The notes under the pieces were generated by a model. It had not been told where the DNA came from and searched no databases. It saw nothing but the letters and a program-made list of their open reading frames with translations. The position numbers and the translations under genes were made by a program. This document shows, one piece after another, positions 52,214 to 60,935 of a DNA stretch of 64,000 bases. The first letter of the stretch is position 1. Each line of letters starts with the position of its first letter. Source of the stretch: GCA-2794515 sp033763335 (lineage in GTDB: Bacteria > Chloroflexota > Anaerolineae > Aggregatilineales > Phototrophicaceae); contig JANRKU010000055.1 of the NCBI GenBank assembly GCA_033763335.1, positions 1 to 64,000 of the forward strand, in the 5' to 3' direction.

Positions 52214-52657
52214 TTAGTTATCTTCTTCTAAAGCGGAGGCGAGTTGGTCGTGTAAATCTGGCACATCCAATAACAATTTTAACAAATTTTGGATAAAAGT
52301 TCTTGGTGTAAGCGGTTTTGTGATGTAATTATGAAATCCCGCCGCAATAGCCCGTTCACGGTCTTTTATCATGGCGTGGGCGGTAAAGGCAATAATGGGA
52401 ATTGTCCGCAAGTTAGGGTCTTGTTGTATCAGTTCATTCATGCCCCATCCATCTAAAACGGGCATAGATAAATCAGATAAGATAAAATGTGGACGGTGTT
52501 TTTCGATGAGGTCATAACCCTCTTTGCCGTTGACTGCAGTCAAAACTGTTGCCCCACAACGCTCTAATAACATTTGTGCCAGCATAAGACTATCGGGTTC
52601 ATCATCTATAACCAAAACTGTCCAATTTTTGAGTAATTCTGCGTTGATTTTGAACAT
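52214..52657 (-). CDS. Single-domain response regulator (receiver A of cassette 2)
   Basis: 147 aa, receiver only: TVLVIDDEPDSLMLA, FILSDLSMPVLDGW, IIAFTAHAMIKDRERAI, NYITKPLTPRTF. Follows the kinase by 20 bases. It matches receiver A of cassette 1 much better than it matches receiver B. Confidence 0.92.
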   Translation of the reverse strand: MFKINAELLKNWTVLVIDDEPDSLMLAQMLLERCGATVLTAVNGKEGYDLIEKHRPHFILSDLSMPVLDGWGMNELIQQDPNLRTIPIIAFTAHAMIKDRERAIAAGFHNYITKPLTPRTFIQNLLKLLLDVPDLHDQLASALEEDN

Positions 52658-52677
52658 GGCTGTGCCTCCTCATGTCG

Positions 52678-54510
52678 TTATGCGCTTTGTTCAATAAATG
52701 GTAGTGTCACGGTGAAAATGCTACCTTCATTGATTCTACTTTTGACCGTGACCTTACCTCCTAATGCCATAGTTAACCGACGTACAATAGCGAGTCCAAG
52801 TCCTGTTCCGCCATATGACCGTTGGGATGAACTATCTACTTGCCTAAATTCTTCAAAAATAATATCCTGCATGTGTGCAGGGATTCCAATACCCGTATCG
52901 CTGGCACGGATAACGAGCATGACATCTTCTTTGTACAACTCAATTGTAACAGACCCCTCATGGGTGAATTTGATGCCATTAGAACATAGATTGGTGATAA
53001 TTTTGATGAATGAATCTTCATCTATGAATATCTCTTTGGGTAGTTGCTCATCTATGGTATAGGTAAATGCCAAATTTTTTTCTTTTGCCAATATTGCTAA
53101 TTGTTCATGAATTCGTTTAATCGTTTGTTCGATATTCAATTTAACAGGATGAAAACTCATGCGCCCGGCTTGGATGCGGCTAATATCCAAAATATCATTG
53201 ATGAGGTTGAGCAATCGCTCGCTATTGGTCTCGATACGTTGTACTTGAAACGCTTGTTTTTCGTTTAATTCGTTATCCATCAATAAAACACCAGAAAAGC
53301 CCATGATGGCACTTAATGGGGTGCGGAGTTCATGACTCATAACCGCTAAAAACTCATCTTTGAGGCGTGAGGCTTCGATGACCTTTTCATTTGCCAGTTG
53401 CAATTCATTATTTTTGAGGTTAATTTCTTCAATGCGTGTCTTGAGGCGTTCTGCCATTGCATTAAAGCCTTCTGATAACTGCCCAATTTCATCTTGACTA
53501 CTTACCTGACTCCGAATATTTAATGCGCCTGCACCAAATTGCTGTACCACATTGCGTAAGGCAATGATGGGGCGGGCGATTTGCCGTGAGAGCAATAGAC
53601 TGATGAGTGCCGATACGACAATGGCGATGACCAATCCCAGAAAAATATTTTGAACAGCTTGGGAAATGGGCGCAAAGGCTTCCTGTGTGGGGCGCTCGAC
53701 CATTAATATCCAATTGGGTCCCATAATGGGTTGTGCGCTCCCCACAACATTCCCCCCAATGGGGCTATTATACTGATAAACAACACCTGTTTCGTCACGT
53801 AGGGCGGCGACAAATGGTTGCGAATCTGCCACATTATAACGGGCATCTACCACCGCACTATCACGATGTACCATGACATTTCCACGCCTATCCAGCAACA
53901 TGGCATATCCTGTTTGCCCCAATTGCAAATCGCGGATAATATCCCATGCTGTTTCTAAATCAATAATTGCGCCAACCACTCCAACAAATACCCCTGCATT
54001 ATCATAAATGGGGACGCTCAAGCTGATTTCTGGCGACTGATTGATGACCCGCACATTGCTAAAATAGGTTTCGCCCCGTTTTGGACGAAAGAAAATTTCA
54101 TCTTCTGCACGATTCCGCATGGTCTCTTGTGACAGGCGTTCCCCGTTGAATATACCCGCAATTTCGTTACCATCGGCATTCATCAACCAAATACTACGAT
54201 AAATTGAGGTGTCATCGCCTGATGGTGAGAGGTAATTGGCAATATAATTATTCAATTGTTCAGAATCAAACGACACTATAAAGCCAGCACGCCCAATGAC
54301 TTGTAGCGTACTTGTAATATCTTTAACAAATAATGTCACTTGTTCGGAGATGATATGGGTGACTTCCGTTTGACGGGCTTCTACTTCTTCTGTAACAAGG
54401 TTGGTCGTTGCACTATAATTGATGATGGAGACAACGCCAATTGGTACACTCGCCACCACAATAAGCACGAGCAACAAGCGAAATTGTAGGTGGCGAAAGA
54501 GGCTCATCAT
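52678..54510 (-). CDS. Cache-HAMP sensor histidine kinase (cassette 2)
   Basis: 610 aa. Helix 1 (about 9-31), a double-Cache-type outer domain (32-280; contains YRSIWLMNADGNEIAG and SPEISLSVPIYDNAGVFVGV, partly quoted), helix 2 (about 282-305), HAMP (305-360), HisKA with FLAVMSHELRTPLSAIMGF, HATPase with NLCSNGIKFT, DTGIGIP and YGGTGLGLAIV. It overlaps the binding-protein gene by four bases. The outer domain and details differ from the cassette 1 kinase, but order and architecture are the same. Confidence 0.93.
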   Translation of the reverse strand: MMSLFRHLQFRLLLVLIVVASVPIGVVSIINYSATTNLVTEEVEARQTEVTHIISEQVTLFVKDITSTLQVIGRAGFIVSFDSEQLNNYIANYLSPSGDDTSIYRSIWLMNADGNEIAGIFNGERLSQETMRNRAEDEIFFRPKRGETYFSNVRVINQSPEISLSVPIYDNAGVFVGVVGAIIDLETAWDIIRDLQLGQTGYAMLLDRRGNVMVHRDSAVVDARYNVADSQPFVAALRDETGVVYQYNSPIGGNVVGSAQPIMGPNWILMVERPTQEAFAPISQAVQNIFLGLVIAIVVSALISLLLSRQIARPIIALRNVVQQFGAGALNIRSQVSSQDEIGQLSEGFNAMAERLKTRIEEINLKNNELQLANEKVIEASRLKDEFLAVMSHELRTPLSAIMGFSGVLLMDNELNEKQAFQVQRIETNSERLLNLINDILDISRIQAGRMSFHPVKLNIEQTIKRIHEQLAILAKEKNLAFTYTIDEQLPKEIFIDEDSFIKIITNLCSNGIKFTHEGSVTIELYKEDVMLVIRASDTGIGIPAHMQDIIFEEFRQVDSSSQRSYGGTGLGLAIVRRLTMALGGKVTVKSRINEGSIFTVTLPFIEQSA

Positions 54511-55328
54511 TGGGACTCCGGATTAATCCACTTATTAAACAACTCTTGAATGTTGCCATTTGCTTCTAGGGTTGCCAGTGAGCTATTGATAAAATTGAGT
54601 AAATCGGCATCACCCGCTTGCACCGAAATTCCTAGCCCCGCAGGTTGTAAAATGTCGCCTACTACACTCACATTAGGATGTGTTTTGATATATTCTAGGG
54701 TATTGATGTAATCGTTAAAAACCACATCCACCAACCCCGCATCTAAATCGTCTAATGAGTCGAGGGTGTCTGTATACCGTTGCAATTCCAACCCAATACC
54801 TTGTTCATCACGCAGGCTAATGGCATATCGCTCGCCTGTAGACCCCTCTTTAACCCCCACTGTACGCCCAGCGAGGTCTTGTATGGTGGCAATATCGGTA
54901 ATTCCTGCGTGGGTTGCCATGACCAAGCCTGTTTGCACATAGGGGTTGCTCATATCCACCAATTCTTCACGCGCTTCCGTGATATACATCCCTGCAATCA
55001 CCGCATCCAAATTACCTGCCTGTAGTTCTGGGAGCAAATCGGCAAATGCCATTTCACGCCATACAATTTCTATGCCCAACGAGCTGACGATAGCAGTCAT
55101 CAAATCCACATCGAAGCCGATGAGTTCATTTGTTTGTTCATCACGATATTCAAAGGGGCGGGTGATGGCTGTACCAATCACAATTTGACCACTAGCCTGA
55201 AGTTCCGATAAGCGAGAACTACTTTGAGTAGGAACAACCGTCGCTTGGGGCGAAGATGTTCCAGTACAAGCAGTCAACAATATAAGGATGAGGATGATAG
55301 ACAGTCGGCTCAGAGAAATTTTTTTCAT
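54507..55328 (-). CDS. Amino-acid-type solute-binding lipoprotein (cassette 2)
   Basis: 273 aa from the ATG at 55328, which has GAGAGGGG upstream; the frame is open further. Lipobox ILLTAC, then a PBPb-type (GlnH-like) fold: GQIVIGTAITRPFEYRD, IGFDVDLMTAI, VIAGMYITEAREELVDMSNP (quoted separately, each under 20), AGRTVGVKEGSTGERYA. Such proteins bind amino acids or small organic ions. As in cassette 1 there is no permease or ATPase, and a Cache kinase follows with a four-base overlap. Confidence 0.9.
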   Translation of the reverse strand: MKKISLSRLSIILILILLTACTGTSSPQATVVPTQSSSRLSELQASGQIVIGTAITRPFEYRDEQTNELIGFDVDLMTAIVSSLGIEIVWREMAFADLLPELQAGNLDAVIAGMYITEAREELVDMSNPYVQTGLVMATHAGITDIATIQDLAGRTVGVKEGSTGERYAISLRDEQGIGLELQRYTDTLDSLDDLDAGLVDVVFNDYINTLEYIKTHPNVSVVGDILQPAGLGISVQAGDADLLNFINSSLATLEANGNIQELFNKWINPESQ

Positions 55329-55485
55329 TTTTACTTCCCCTCTCCATGCTACTTTAACTAACAATGACTATTGTTGATTAATAAGAGTATAGCACAGGCT
55401 AAGAAAATTCAGAAAAATACAATATCCATAATGCCCAATATGCGTTATCTTTATAGGGATAAGCTGAAAATTTATAGGAATCGAA

Positions 55486-56262
55486 ATGTCACACTATCAA
55501 AGAAAACGCCCAAGCGGGTGGGATGCAGTCGCCAGTTGGTATAATGGATGGATGGGTGAAGGGGGCAGTCATCATCACCAAAAAGTTGCCGTCCCCGCCG
55601 TATTAGACCTACTCCAGCCACAACCCAATGAGCAAATTTTGGATATTGGTGCCGGGCAAGGCGTATTGGCACCCCATATTGCCAAAGCAGGCGCAAAATA
55701 TACAGGCGTGGATGTGAGTCCAAAATTACTGGAATATGCCCGCAAACATCACGGCAAAAACGGACGATTTTTGCAATGCGATGCCGCACAGCTTGAGAAT
55801 AATCAATATTTAGAGGCTGGCTCGTTTGATGCCATCGTCTTTTTGCTCAGTATTCAAGATATGAACCCGCTAGAGGATGTGTTGCGCTCGGCAGTATGGG
55901 CATTAAAACCGCGTGGACGGGCGGTGTTATTTATGACACATCCCGCATTCAGAATCCCCCGCCAAAGCGGATGGGGTTACGATGAGGGGCGAAAATTGCA
56001 ATATCGGCGTGTAGACCGTTATATCACCCCGTTGCCTGTGCCGATGAAATCGTATGAAGGGCAAGATACAGGCGTAACGATTAGTTTTCATCGCCCCATT
56101 AGCGAGTATATCAACAGTTTGGCGATGCAAGGGCTGATGATTGACCGTATGGAAGAATTGCCCATCGGCGCAGATAGCCTCAAGCAAAATCGCACCCGTG
56201 CGGAAAAATTAGCCGATTCAGAAATTCCGTTATTCTTGGGATTACGGGCAAGGCGTGTTTAG
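55486..56262 (+). CDS. Class I SAM-dependent methyltransferase
   Basis: 258 aa. Motif I ILDIGAGQGVLAPHIA (about residues 47-62), the acidic residue in YTGVDVSPKLLEYA, motif IV SFDAIVFLLSIQDM and LKPRGRAVLFMTHPAF. It follows the UbiE/Methyltransf_11 pattern. The substrate is unknown; the C-terminal half includes an FHRPISEYINSL motif seen in related uncharacterised enzymes. Divergent from the cassette 2 operon, single gene. Confidence 0.88.
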   Translation: MSHYQRKRPSGWDAVASWYNGWMGEGGSHHHQKVAVPAVLDLLQPQPNEQILDIGAGQGVLAPHIAKAGAKYTGVDVSPKLLEYARKHHGKNGRFLQCDAAQLENNQYLEAGSFDAIVFLLSIQDMNPLEDVLRSAVWALKPRGRAVLFMTHPAFRIPRQSGWGYDEGRKLQYRRVDRYITPLPVPMKSYEGQDTGVTISFHRPISEYINSLAMQGLMIDRMEELPIGADSLKQNRTRAEKLADSEIPLFLGLRARRV

Positions 56263-56273
56263 TATATATGGCG

Positions 56274-56301
56274 GTAAGGGCGTAACATGTTGCGCCCTTA
56301 C
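56274..56301. repeat. 28-bp palindrome, GTAAGGGCG...GCGCCCTTAC
   Basis: Fourth member of the family at 345-372, differing by one substitution that breaks a single pair. It is intergenic, 11 bases after the methyltransferase stop, and could limit read-through into glpD. Confidence 0.85.
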
Positions 56302-56336
56302 CTGTTAGACCAATAAAATTATTTTGAGGATATAAA

Positions 56337-58076
56337 ATGATGTTTCCAAAAAATTGGCGCTCTACCACTTGGGATAAATTGGGAGAAACTTGGGATATTA
56401 TCGTTGTAGGCGGGGGGATAACGGGCGCAGGGATTCTGCGTGAAGCCACTCGTGCCAAAATCAAGGTATTACTCGTTGAACAGCGCGATTTTGCGTGGGG
56501 GACGAGTAGCCGTTCTTCAAAATTGGTGCATGGGGGGTTGCGTTATCTCGCTACGGGGCAAGTTGGACTCACGCTTGAATCGGTGCGAGAACGCGAAGCC
56601 TTGTTGGATGATGGTGTGGGGTTGATAGACCCGCTTGGATTTTTGATTGCCACCCATAAGGGCGATTCACCGAGTAAATTGACTTATAGCGCGGGACTCG
56701 CCATATATGACCTCTTGGCATTGCAATGGACACATCGCTATTATAAGCCAGAAGAATTTCGGATGCTGATGCCTCATATCAACACCGAAAATCTGAAAGG
56801 GGGCTTTCGTTATGGCGATGCCCAAACCGATGATGCCCGCTTAACCCTACGTGTGATTCAAGAAGCGATAGAAGCGGGTGGACATGCCCTTAATTATGTT
56901 CAAGCACAAGACCTCATCCGCGAAAATGATAAAGTGGTGGGGGTCAAAATTTGTGATGCTATCACAGGGCAGGTGGCAGATGTGCGGGCAAAGGTGGTGA
57001 TTAATGCCACAGGTGCATGGGCAGATATGTTGCGCGGAAAAGTGGGCGCAGAGCCAAAAATGCGCCCCTTACGCGGGAGTCATTTGGTATTTCCTGCATG
57101 GCGGTTGCCTGTCGCGCAAGCCATTGGCTTTGCTCACCCGTTGGATAGTCGCCCTGTGTTCGTACTCCCATGGGAAGGCGCGACATTCATCGGCACAACC
57201 GATATTGACCATCCCCAAGACCTGAATATCGAGCCGTGTATCAGCCCAGATGAAGTCGCCTATCTCATGACGGCGGTGGCACATCAATTCCCCTCACGGA
57301 ATATCACGCTTGATGATGTCCTAGCGACATGGGCAGGTGTTCGCCCTGTCATCGGCACAGGCAAAGATGACCCCAGCAAAGAATCACGCGATTATGTGAT
57401 ATGGCAAGAAGATGGTCTGCTCACGGTGACAGGCGGAAAATTGACCACCTTCCGCGCTATTGCCCAAAATGCGCTCAAAGCCATTGCCGAATTTGTGCCA
57501 AATATGCCCGCCATGAGCCGAAAAACCCCCGTCCTTAATCCGATAGAAGTGGATTTGCCCATTGACCTCGATGACCCCATTCGTCGGCGGTTATTGGGGC
57601 GCTATGCCCGTAATGCGCCGATGTTGGTGAGCATTGCCTTGCCTGATGAATTGGCATTTATCCCCAACACCCATACCCTGTGGGCAGAATTACGCTGGTG
57701 TGCGCGGGCAGAGGGTGTGATGCACCTCGAAGATTTGCTGTTACGGCGCACCCGCATTGGGCTGTTATTGGCGAATGGTGGGGCAGAATATCTCCCTCGT
57801 ATTCGGGTAATGTGTCAAAAAGAATTGGGTTGGGATGATGAAAAATGGGAAGCCGAAGAATTGGCTTATATCACCCTATGGAATGCCCATTATAGCCTGC
57901 CTCCGCGCGATTTAATCCCAAATTGGGAGACCATGCTGGCTAACCGCCCAATGGGGGATATAACCCCACACGAAACACAAAAACGGCGTAAACTGCCAAA
58001 ATGGGCGTGGATTGTGGTCGCTATTGTGGTGTGGCGACTGGTGCGAAATCGGCGTGTTGGGGATATTGTTGGCTAA
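56337..58076 (+). CDS. glpD: Glycerol-3-phosphate dehydrogenase (FAD-dependent)
   Basis: 579 aa. Oxidises glycerol-3-phosphate to dihydroxyacetone phosphate at the membrane and passes electrons to quinones. FAD motif IIVVGGGITGAGILREATRA, the family signature FAWGTSSRSSKLVHGGLRYL (exactly 20 shown) and GTTDIDHPQDLN are present. Unusually the C-terminus ends in a short membrane segment (WAWIVVAIVVWRLVRNRR), which would anchor it. GAGG lies upstream of the first ATG. No glpF or glpK is adjacent. Confidence 0.93.
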   Translation: MMFPKNWRSTTWDKLGETWDIIVVGGGITGAGILREATRAKIKVLLVEQRDFAWGTSSRSSKLVHGGLRYLATGQVGLTLESVREREALLDDGVGLIDPLGFLIATHKGDSPSKLTYSAGLAIYDLLALQWTHRYYKPEEFRMLMPHINTENLKGGFRYGDAQTDDARLTLRVIQEAIEAGGHALNYVQAQDLIRENDKVVGVKICDAITGQVADVRAKVVINATGAWADMLRGKVGAEPKMRPLRGSHLVFPAWRLPVAQAIGFAHPLDSRPVFVLPWEGATFIGTTDIDHPQDLNIEPCISPDEVAYLMTAVAHQFPSRNITLDDVLATWAGVRPVIGTGKDDPSKESRDYVIWQEDGLLTVTGGKLTTFRAIAQNALKAIAEFVPNMPAMSRKTPVLNPIEVDLPIDLDDPIRRRLLGRYARNAPMLVSIALPDELAFIPNTHTLWAELRWCARAEGVMHLEDLLLRRTRIGLLLANGGAEYLPRIRVMCQKELGWDDEKWEAEELAYITLWNAHYSLPPRDLIPNWETMLANRPMGDITPHETQKRRKLPKWAWIVVAIVVWRLVRNRRVGDIVG

Positions 58077-58089
58077 TTGAAAGATTATA

Positions 58090-58127
58090 ATGGGTTGATT
58101 TATTCAATAGATAATAAATTAGCCCAT
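58090..58127. terminator. Hairpin between convergent glpD and fic
   Basis: ATGGGTTGATTTATT (58090-58104) can pair with AATAAATTAGCCCAT (58113-58127) apart from two wobble positions. Confidence 0.5.
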
Positions 58128-58133
58128 GACCAA

Positions 58134-59621
58134 CTATATATTTTTTACAATATAGTTCAATCCGAGTACAATTATTTCTTCTAACCAATTTTCATAGCGC
58201 CGATTCAAACTATCATTTTCCTCATTTAATGTGATTTCAAATGTATGACTAAGGGGTGTTAAATTTTCAATGCTAGGAAATGCCCCATCTTCAGAGGGAC
58301 TTTCACGCCATATACATGATGAAACTATCATCACACCACGAACTTCTTGACCCAACATATGAAATGAAATAAGCAATTTAGTTGTTAGGTCGTCATTTTT
58401 AAGCGACAAACATACCCACGATTTATGAACATCAAGATTTGCGTAATAGGTGTGATATTTCGCAGTCTCTATAATTTGGTAGCGATAATAATGCGATTTG
58501 TCACTATTATTATCGGCAGAATAAACCCTAACATCGGGTGGGTTTAATAAATTTTGAAAACCGACTCTCATATCCTGACTGGCTCGATTAAACCGATATA
58601 ACCCTTTTTCAAATAATGAATCAGTCCGTTGTTTAAGATTAGCCAATTCTTCCTCTTGGCGATTTTTTTCCTTGTCTCTTAAACGCTCAAACATCACACC
58701 CAATGAGGCTTGATAATTTCTGGCAGTATTCAACACATCTTCAGACAAACTTAGACTTTGCATGAATGCTTGTTTTTGAGATTGGGCAAATAAATCAACT
58801 AATGGCTCTAAATCACCATCATCGGCTGTTTCCAGTGCTTCAATATAATTTAACCTTCCAATTGTTTCATCACCATTATTAAGAATGGTCAACGGAAACC
58901 ACCCCGCACGAAGAAATATTAATGTCGCTAAATTGCGTGCAACCCGCCCATTGCCATCCTGAAATGGATGAATTTGGGTGAAGCGATGATGCAACCATGC
59001 GGCTTCAACTTCTGGACTAATATCCGCAGTTAGATGTTCTAAATGCCATTGGATGAGGTTATCCATCTCTGATTGCACTTGCAATGGGGGGCAATATTCA
59101 TGAAATGTGCCATCTGCTCGTTGTGGGTTATTGACTTGTTGCTTCCAATCACCTCGCAGAAGGGGAAACTTGCCCCAAGTGCCAAATTGGTCTTTGCCTT
59201 CGGTATATTCCTGATTGCGCGTGAGTAATTGATGCAATTGTTTAATGAATGATGTGGATAAATCACGCTGTGCGCCCACAAAATTGAATACTTGCTGAAT
59301 AGAGGCTTCATGATCACGGATAATTCGCACAATTTCCGATGCAGGTTTATCGGTTGTGCCATGTGGAATGAGCGATTCATCTATACCCTGTTCAATGAGC
59401 AAATAGGTAATCCCCCTGTCTATGGTATATAGGCGCTCAATGACACCCGTCTCTATAGCAATTTTACGGCGTAATTTTTCCATGAATAATTTATAACTAT
59501 TGGTGTTTTCTAGTTTTTGGCGTTGTTCTTGCCAAACTTTAACCAATTCATGAAGCCCACGATGTTTTTCTATCATGGTTTGCCAATCATCGGGTAAATT
59601 TGTTATCGGTTGCCAATTCAT
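58134..59621 (-). CDS. Fic family protein with long C-terminal extension
   Basis: 495 aa from the ATG at 59621 (TGAGG upstream; an alternative ATG lies 15 bases earlier). Fic enzymes transfer AMP or other phosphate-linked groups to proteins. The complete catalytic motif HPFQDGNGRVARN is at about residues 216-228. An N-terminal helical part with ETGVIERLYTIDRG and LLIEQGIDESL precedes it; similar sequences occur in Fic proteins regulated by an N-terminal helix. Residues from about 330 onward are an unrecognised 160-residue region with many charged and aromatic residues. No antitoxin (FicA-like) gene is adjacent. Confidence 0.88.
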   Translation of the reverse strand: MNWQPITNLPDDWQTMIEKHRGLHELVKVWQEQRQKLENTNSYKLFMEKLRRKIAIETGVIERLYTIDRGITYLLIEQGIDESLIPHGTTDKPASEIVRIIRDHEASIQQVFNFVGAQRDLSTSFIKQLHQLLTRNQEYTEGKDQFGTWGKFPLLRGDWKQQVNNPQRADGTFHEYCPPLQVQSEMDNLIQWHLEHLTADISPEVEAAWLHHRFTQIHPFQDGNGRVARNLATLIFLRAGWFPLTILNNGDETIGRLNYIEALETADDGDLEPLVDLFAQSQKQAFMQSLSLSEDVLNTARNYQASLGVMFERLRDKEKNRQEEELANLKQRTDSLFEKGLYRFNRASQDMRVGFQNLLNPPDVRVYSADNNSDKSHYYRYQIIETAKYHTYYANLDVHKSWVCLSLKNDDLTTKLLISFHMLGQEVRGVMIVSSCIWRESPSEDGAFPSIENLTPLSHTFEITLNEENDSLNRRYENWLEEIIVLGLNYIVKNI

Positions 59622-59691
59622 TGTAATTATCCTCACATAGTTACTCGCATAAATTATAACACACCGTTCATCAAAATTTTATCTTACCTAC

Positions 59692-59721
59692 TTGACAAAT
59701 AAACCGTCTGGACGGTATACT
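59692..59721 (+). promoter_or_regulatory. Promoter of the tetR-export operon
   Basis: TTGACA (59692-59697), 18-base spacer, TATACT (59716-59721). Operator 1 fills the spacer. Confidence 0.75.
59703..59716. promoter_or_regulatory. TetR operator 1
   Basis: ACCGTCTGGACGGT, a palindrome with 6-bp arms, placed between -35 and -10 where binding would block RNA polymerase. Confidence 0.8.
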
Positions 59722-59736
59722 AGGAAAATATTGTGT

Positions 59737-59750
59737 ACCGTCTGGACGGT
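59737..59750. promoter_or_regulatory. TetR operator 2
   Basis: Second identical ACCGTCTGGACGGT, 34 bp downstream of the first and 18 bases before the tetR start. The pair supports cooperative autorepression. Confidence 0.8.
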
Positions 59751-59768
59751 TTATTATTGGGATAGCAG

Positions 59769-60308
59769 ATGACCAAAGCAGAAACCACCAAAATTCACAT
59801 TTTACAAGCGGCTAACCGTGTGATTCAACGCGATGGGGTGTCTAAGCTCACCCTCGAAGCGGTTGCTACCGAAGCCAAAGTGAGTAAAGGCGGGTTGCTC
59901 TATCACTTTCCCAATAAAAATGCGCTCATTACGGGCATGATAGATTATTTTCTGGGCAATTTTGAAGGTATTCTCGATTCATCCAAAACCGAGAATCCGC
60001 GTGAGTGGTTGCGTGGCTATGTGCGCTCCACATTTGATATGACCAATTCGCAACTTGCAGATAGTCGTGCGCTCATTGCGGCAGTGGCGAATCAGCCTGA
60101 ATTGCTCAATAGGGTGCGGGAGAAATATGCCGATTGGCAAGCCCGTGCCGAAGCCAGTGGCATAGACCCTGCCCTCGCAACCGTGATTCGGTTGGCGGCG
60201 GATGGGCTATGGTTCACCGAGTTATTGGGGATAAGCACCATTTCCGATGCCTTATACCCCGCAGTAGAACGCGCTATATTGGCGCTAATAGATAGTCATG
60301 GAGGATAA
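59769..60308 (+). CDS. TetR/AcrR family transcriptional regulator
   Basis: 179 aa. The N-terminal helix-turn-helix is GVSKLTLEAVATEAKVSKGG with LLYHFPNKNALI (each 20 residues or fewer). C-terminal domain resembles the TetR_C_37-like group. It lies immediately downstream of two identical operators and overlaps the ribosome-binding site of the export gene, so it should control both itself and that gene. The inducer is unknown but likely a substrate of the exporter. Confidence 0.92.
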   Translation: MTKAETTKIHILQAANRVIQRDGVSKLTLEAVATEAKVSKGGLLYHFPNKNALITGMIDYFLGNFEGILDSSKTENPREWLRGYVRSTFDMTNSQLADSRALIAAVANQPELLNRVREKYADWQARAEASGIDPALATVIRLAADGLWFTELLGISTISDALYPAVERAILALIDSHGG

Positions 60309-60312
60309 CGAG

Positions 60313-60891
60313 ATGGCTATGGTACAAGAATTAGATAACAAAGCACCAAAATCAACAATTTTATGGGGATGGATTGCGATTGGATTCATCATCACAGGCA
60401 TTGGGTTTTTTGCCCTATATGCTCTCACACGGGATGCACATCAAATGGGCATTGTCGAATATGGTGGAAAAGCATTCATTAGCTGGTTTATGGGATTTTT
60501 CCCCGCATTTGAAATTTATGGGGCTGTTCCAGCCAGTTATGCACTCGGTTTAGGAGTTATTTCATCGGTTGTATGGGCTGTATTTGGCAATTTGTTGCCT
60601 GTATGGGTCATTCATTATGGCTATGAATATTTGCAAAACTATCCACGCATTGACGCTTGGTTAGACCGCTTGGCATCAGAAAAAGTTCAACAACGTATGA
60701 ATCGCTATGGCATTATTGGGGTGTTAATCCTCACGCCATGGGTTGGCATTTGGGCGATGGCATTGACCGCCCGTGCATTGGGCATGAAGGTTGGACGACT
60801 ATTCTTATTTGCCAGCATCAGTGTTATCGGCTATGCGATTATTATCGCAGTGACGTTGGATGTGGGGGTGAAAGCTATCAATGGCGGATGA
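60313..60891 (+). CDS. Small multidrug export protein (Sm_multidrug_ex-like)
   Basis: 192 aa from the ATG at 60313. GGAGG, provided by the last codons of tetR, stands eight bases upstream; ATG 60298 is less well placed. About four or five membrane helices. MGFFPAFEIYGAVPASYALG is the conserved E-containing motif of the PF06695 small multidrug export family. Co-transcribed with the TetR regulator. The actual cargo is not known. Confidence 0.85.
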   Translation: MAMVQELDNKAPKSTILWGWIAIGFIITGIGFFALYALTRDAHQMGIVEYGGKAFISWFMGFFPAFEIYGAVPASYALGLGVISSVVWAVFGNLLPVWVIHYGYEYLQNYPRIDAWLDRLASEKVQQRMNRYGIIGVLILTPWVGIWAMALTARALGMKVGRLFLFASISVIGYAIIIAVTLDVGVKAINGG

Positions 60892-60902
60892 CGATAGATA
60901 GA

Positions 60903-60926
60903 GGGGCGAAATGATTATTTCGCCCC
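60903..60926. terminator. Hairpin between convergent genes
   Basis: GGGGCGAAA-TGATTA-TTTCGCCCC: perfect 9-bp stem, six-base loop, no T-run. Confidence 0.55.
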
Positions 60927-60935
60927 GCAATAACG

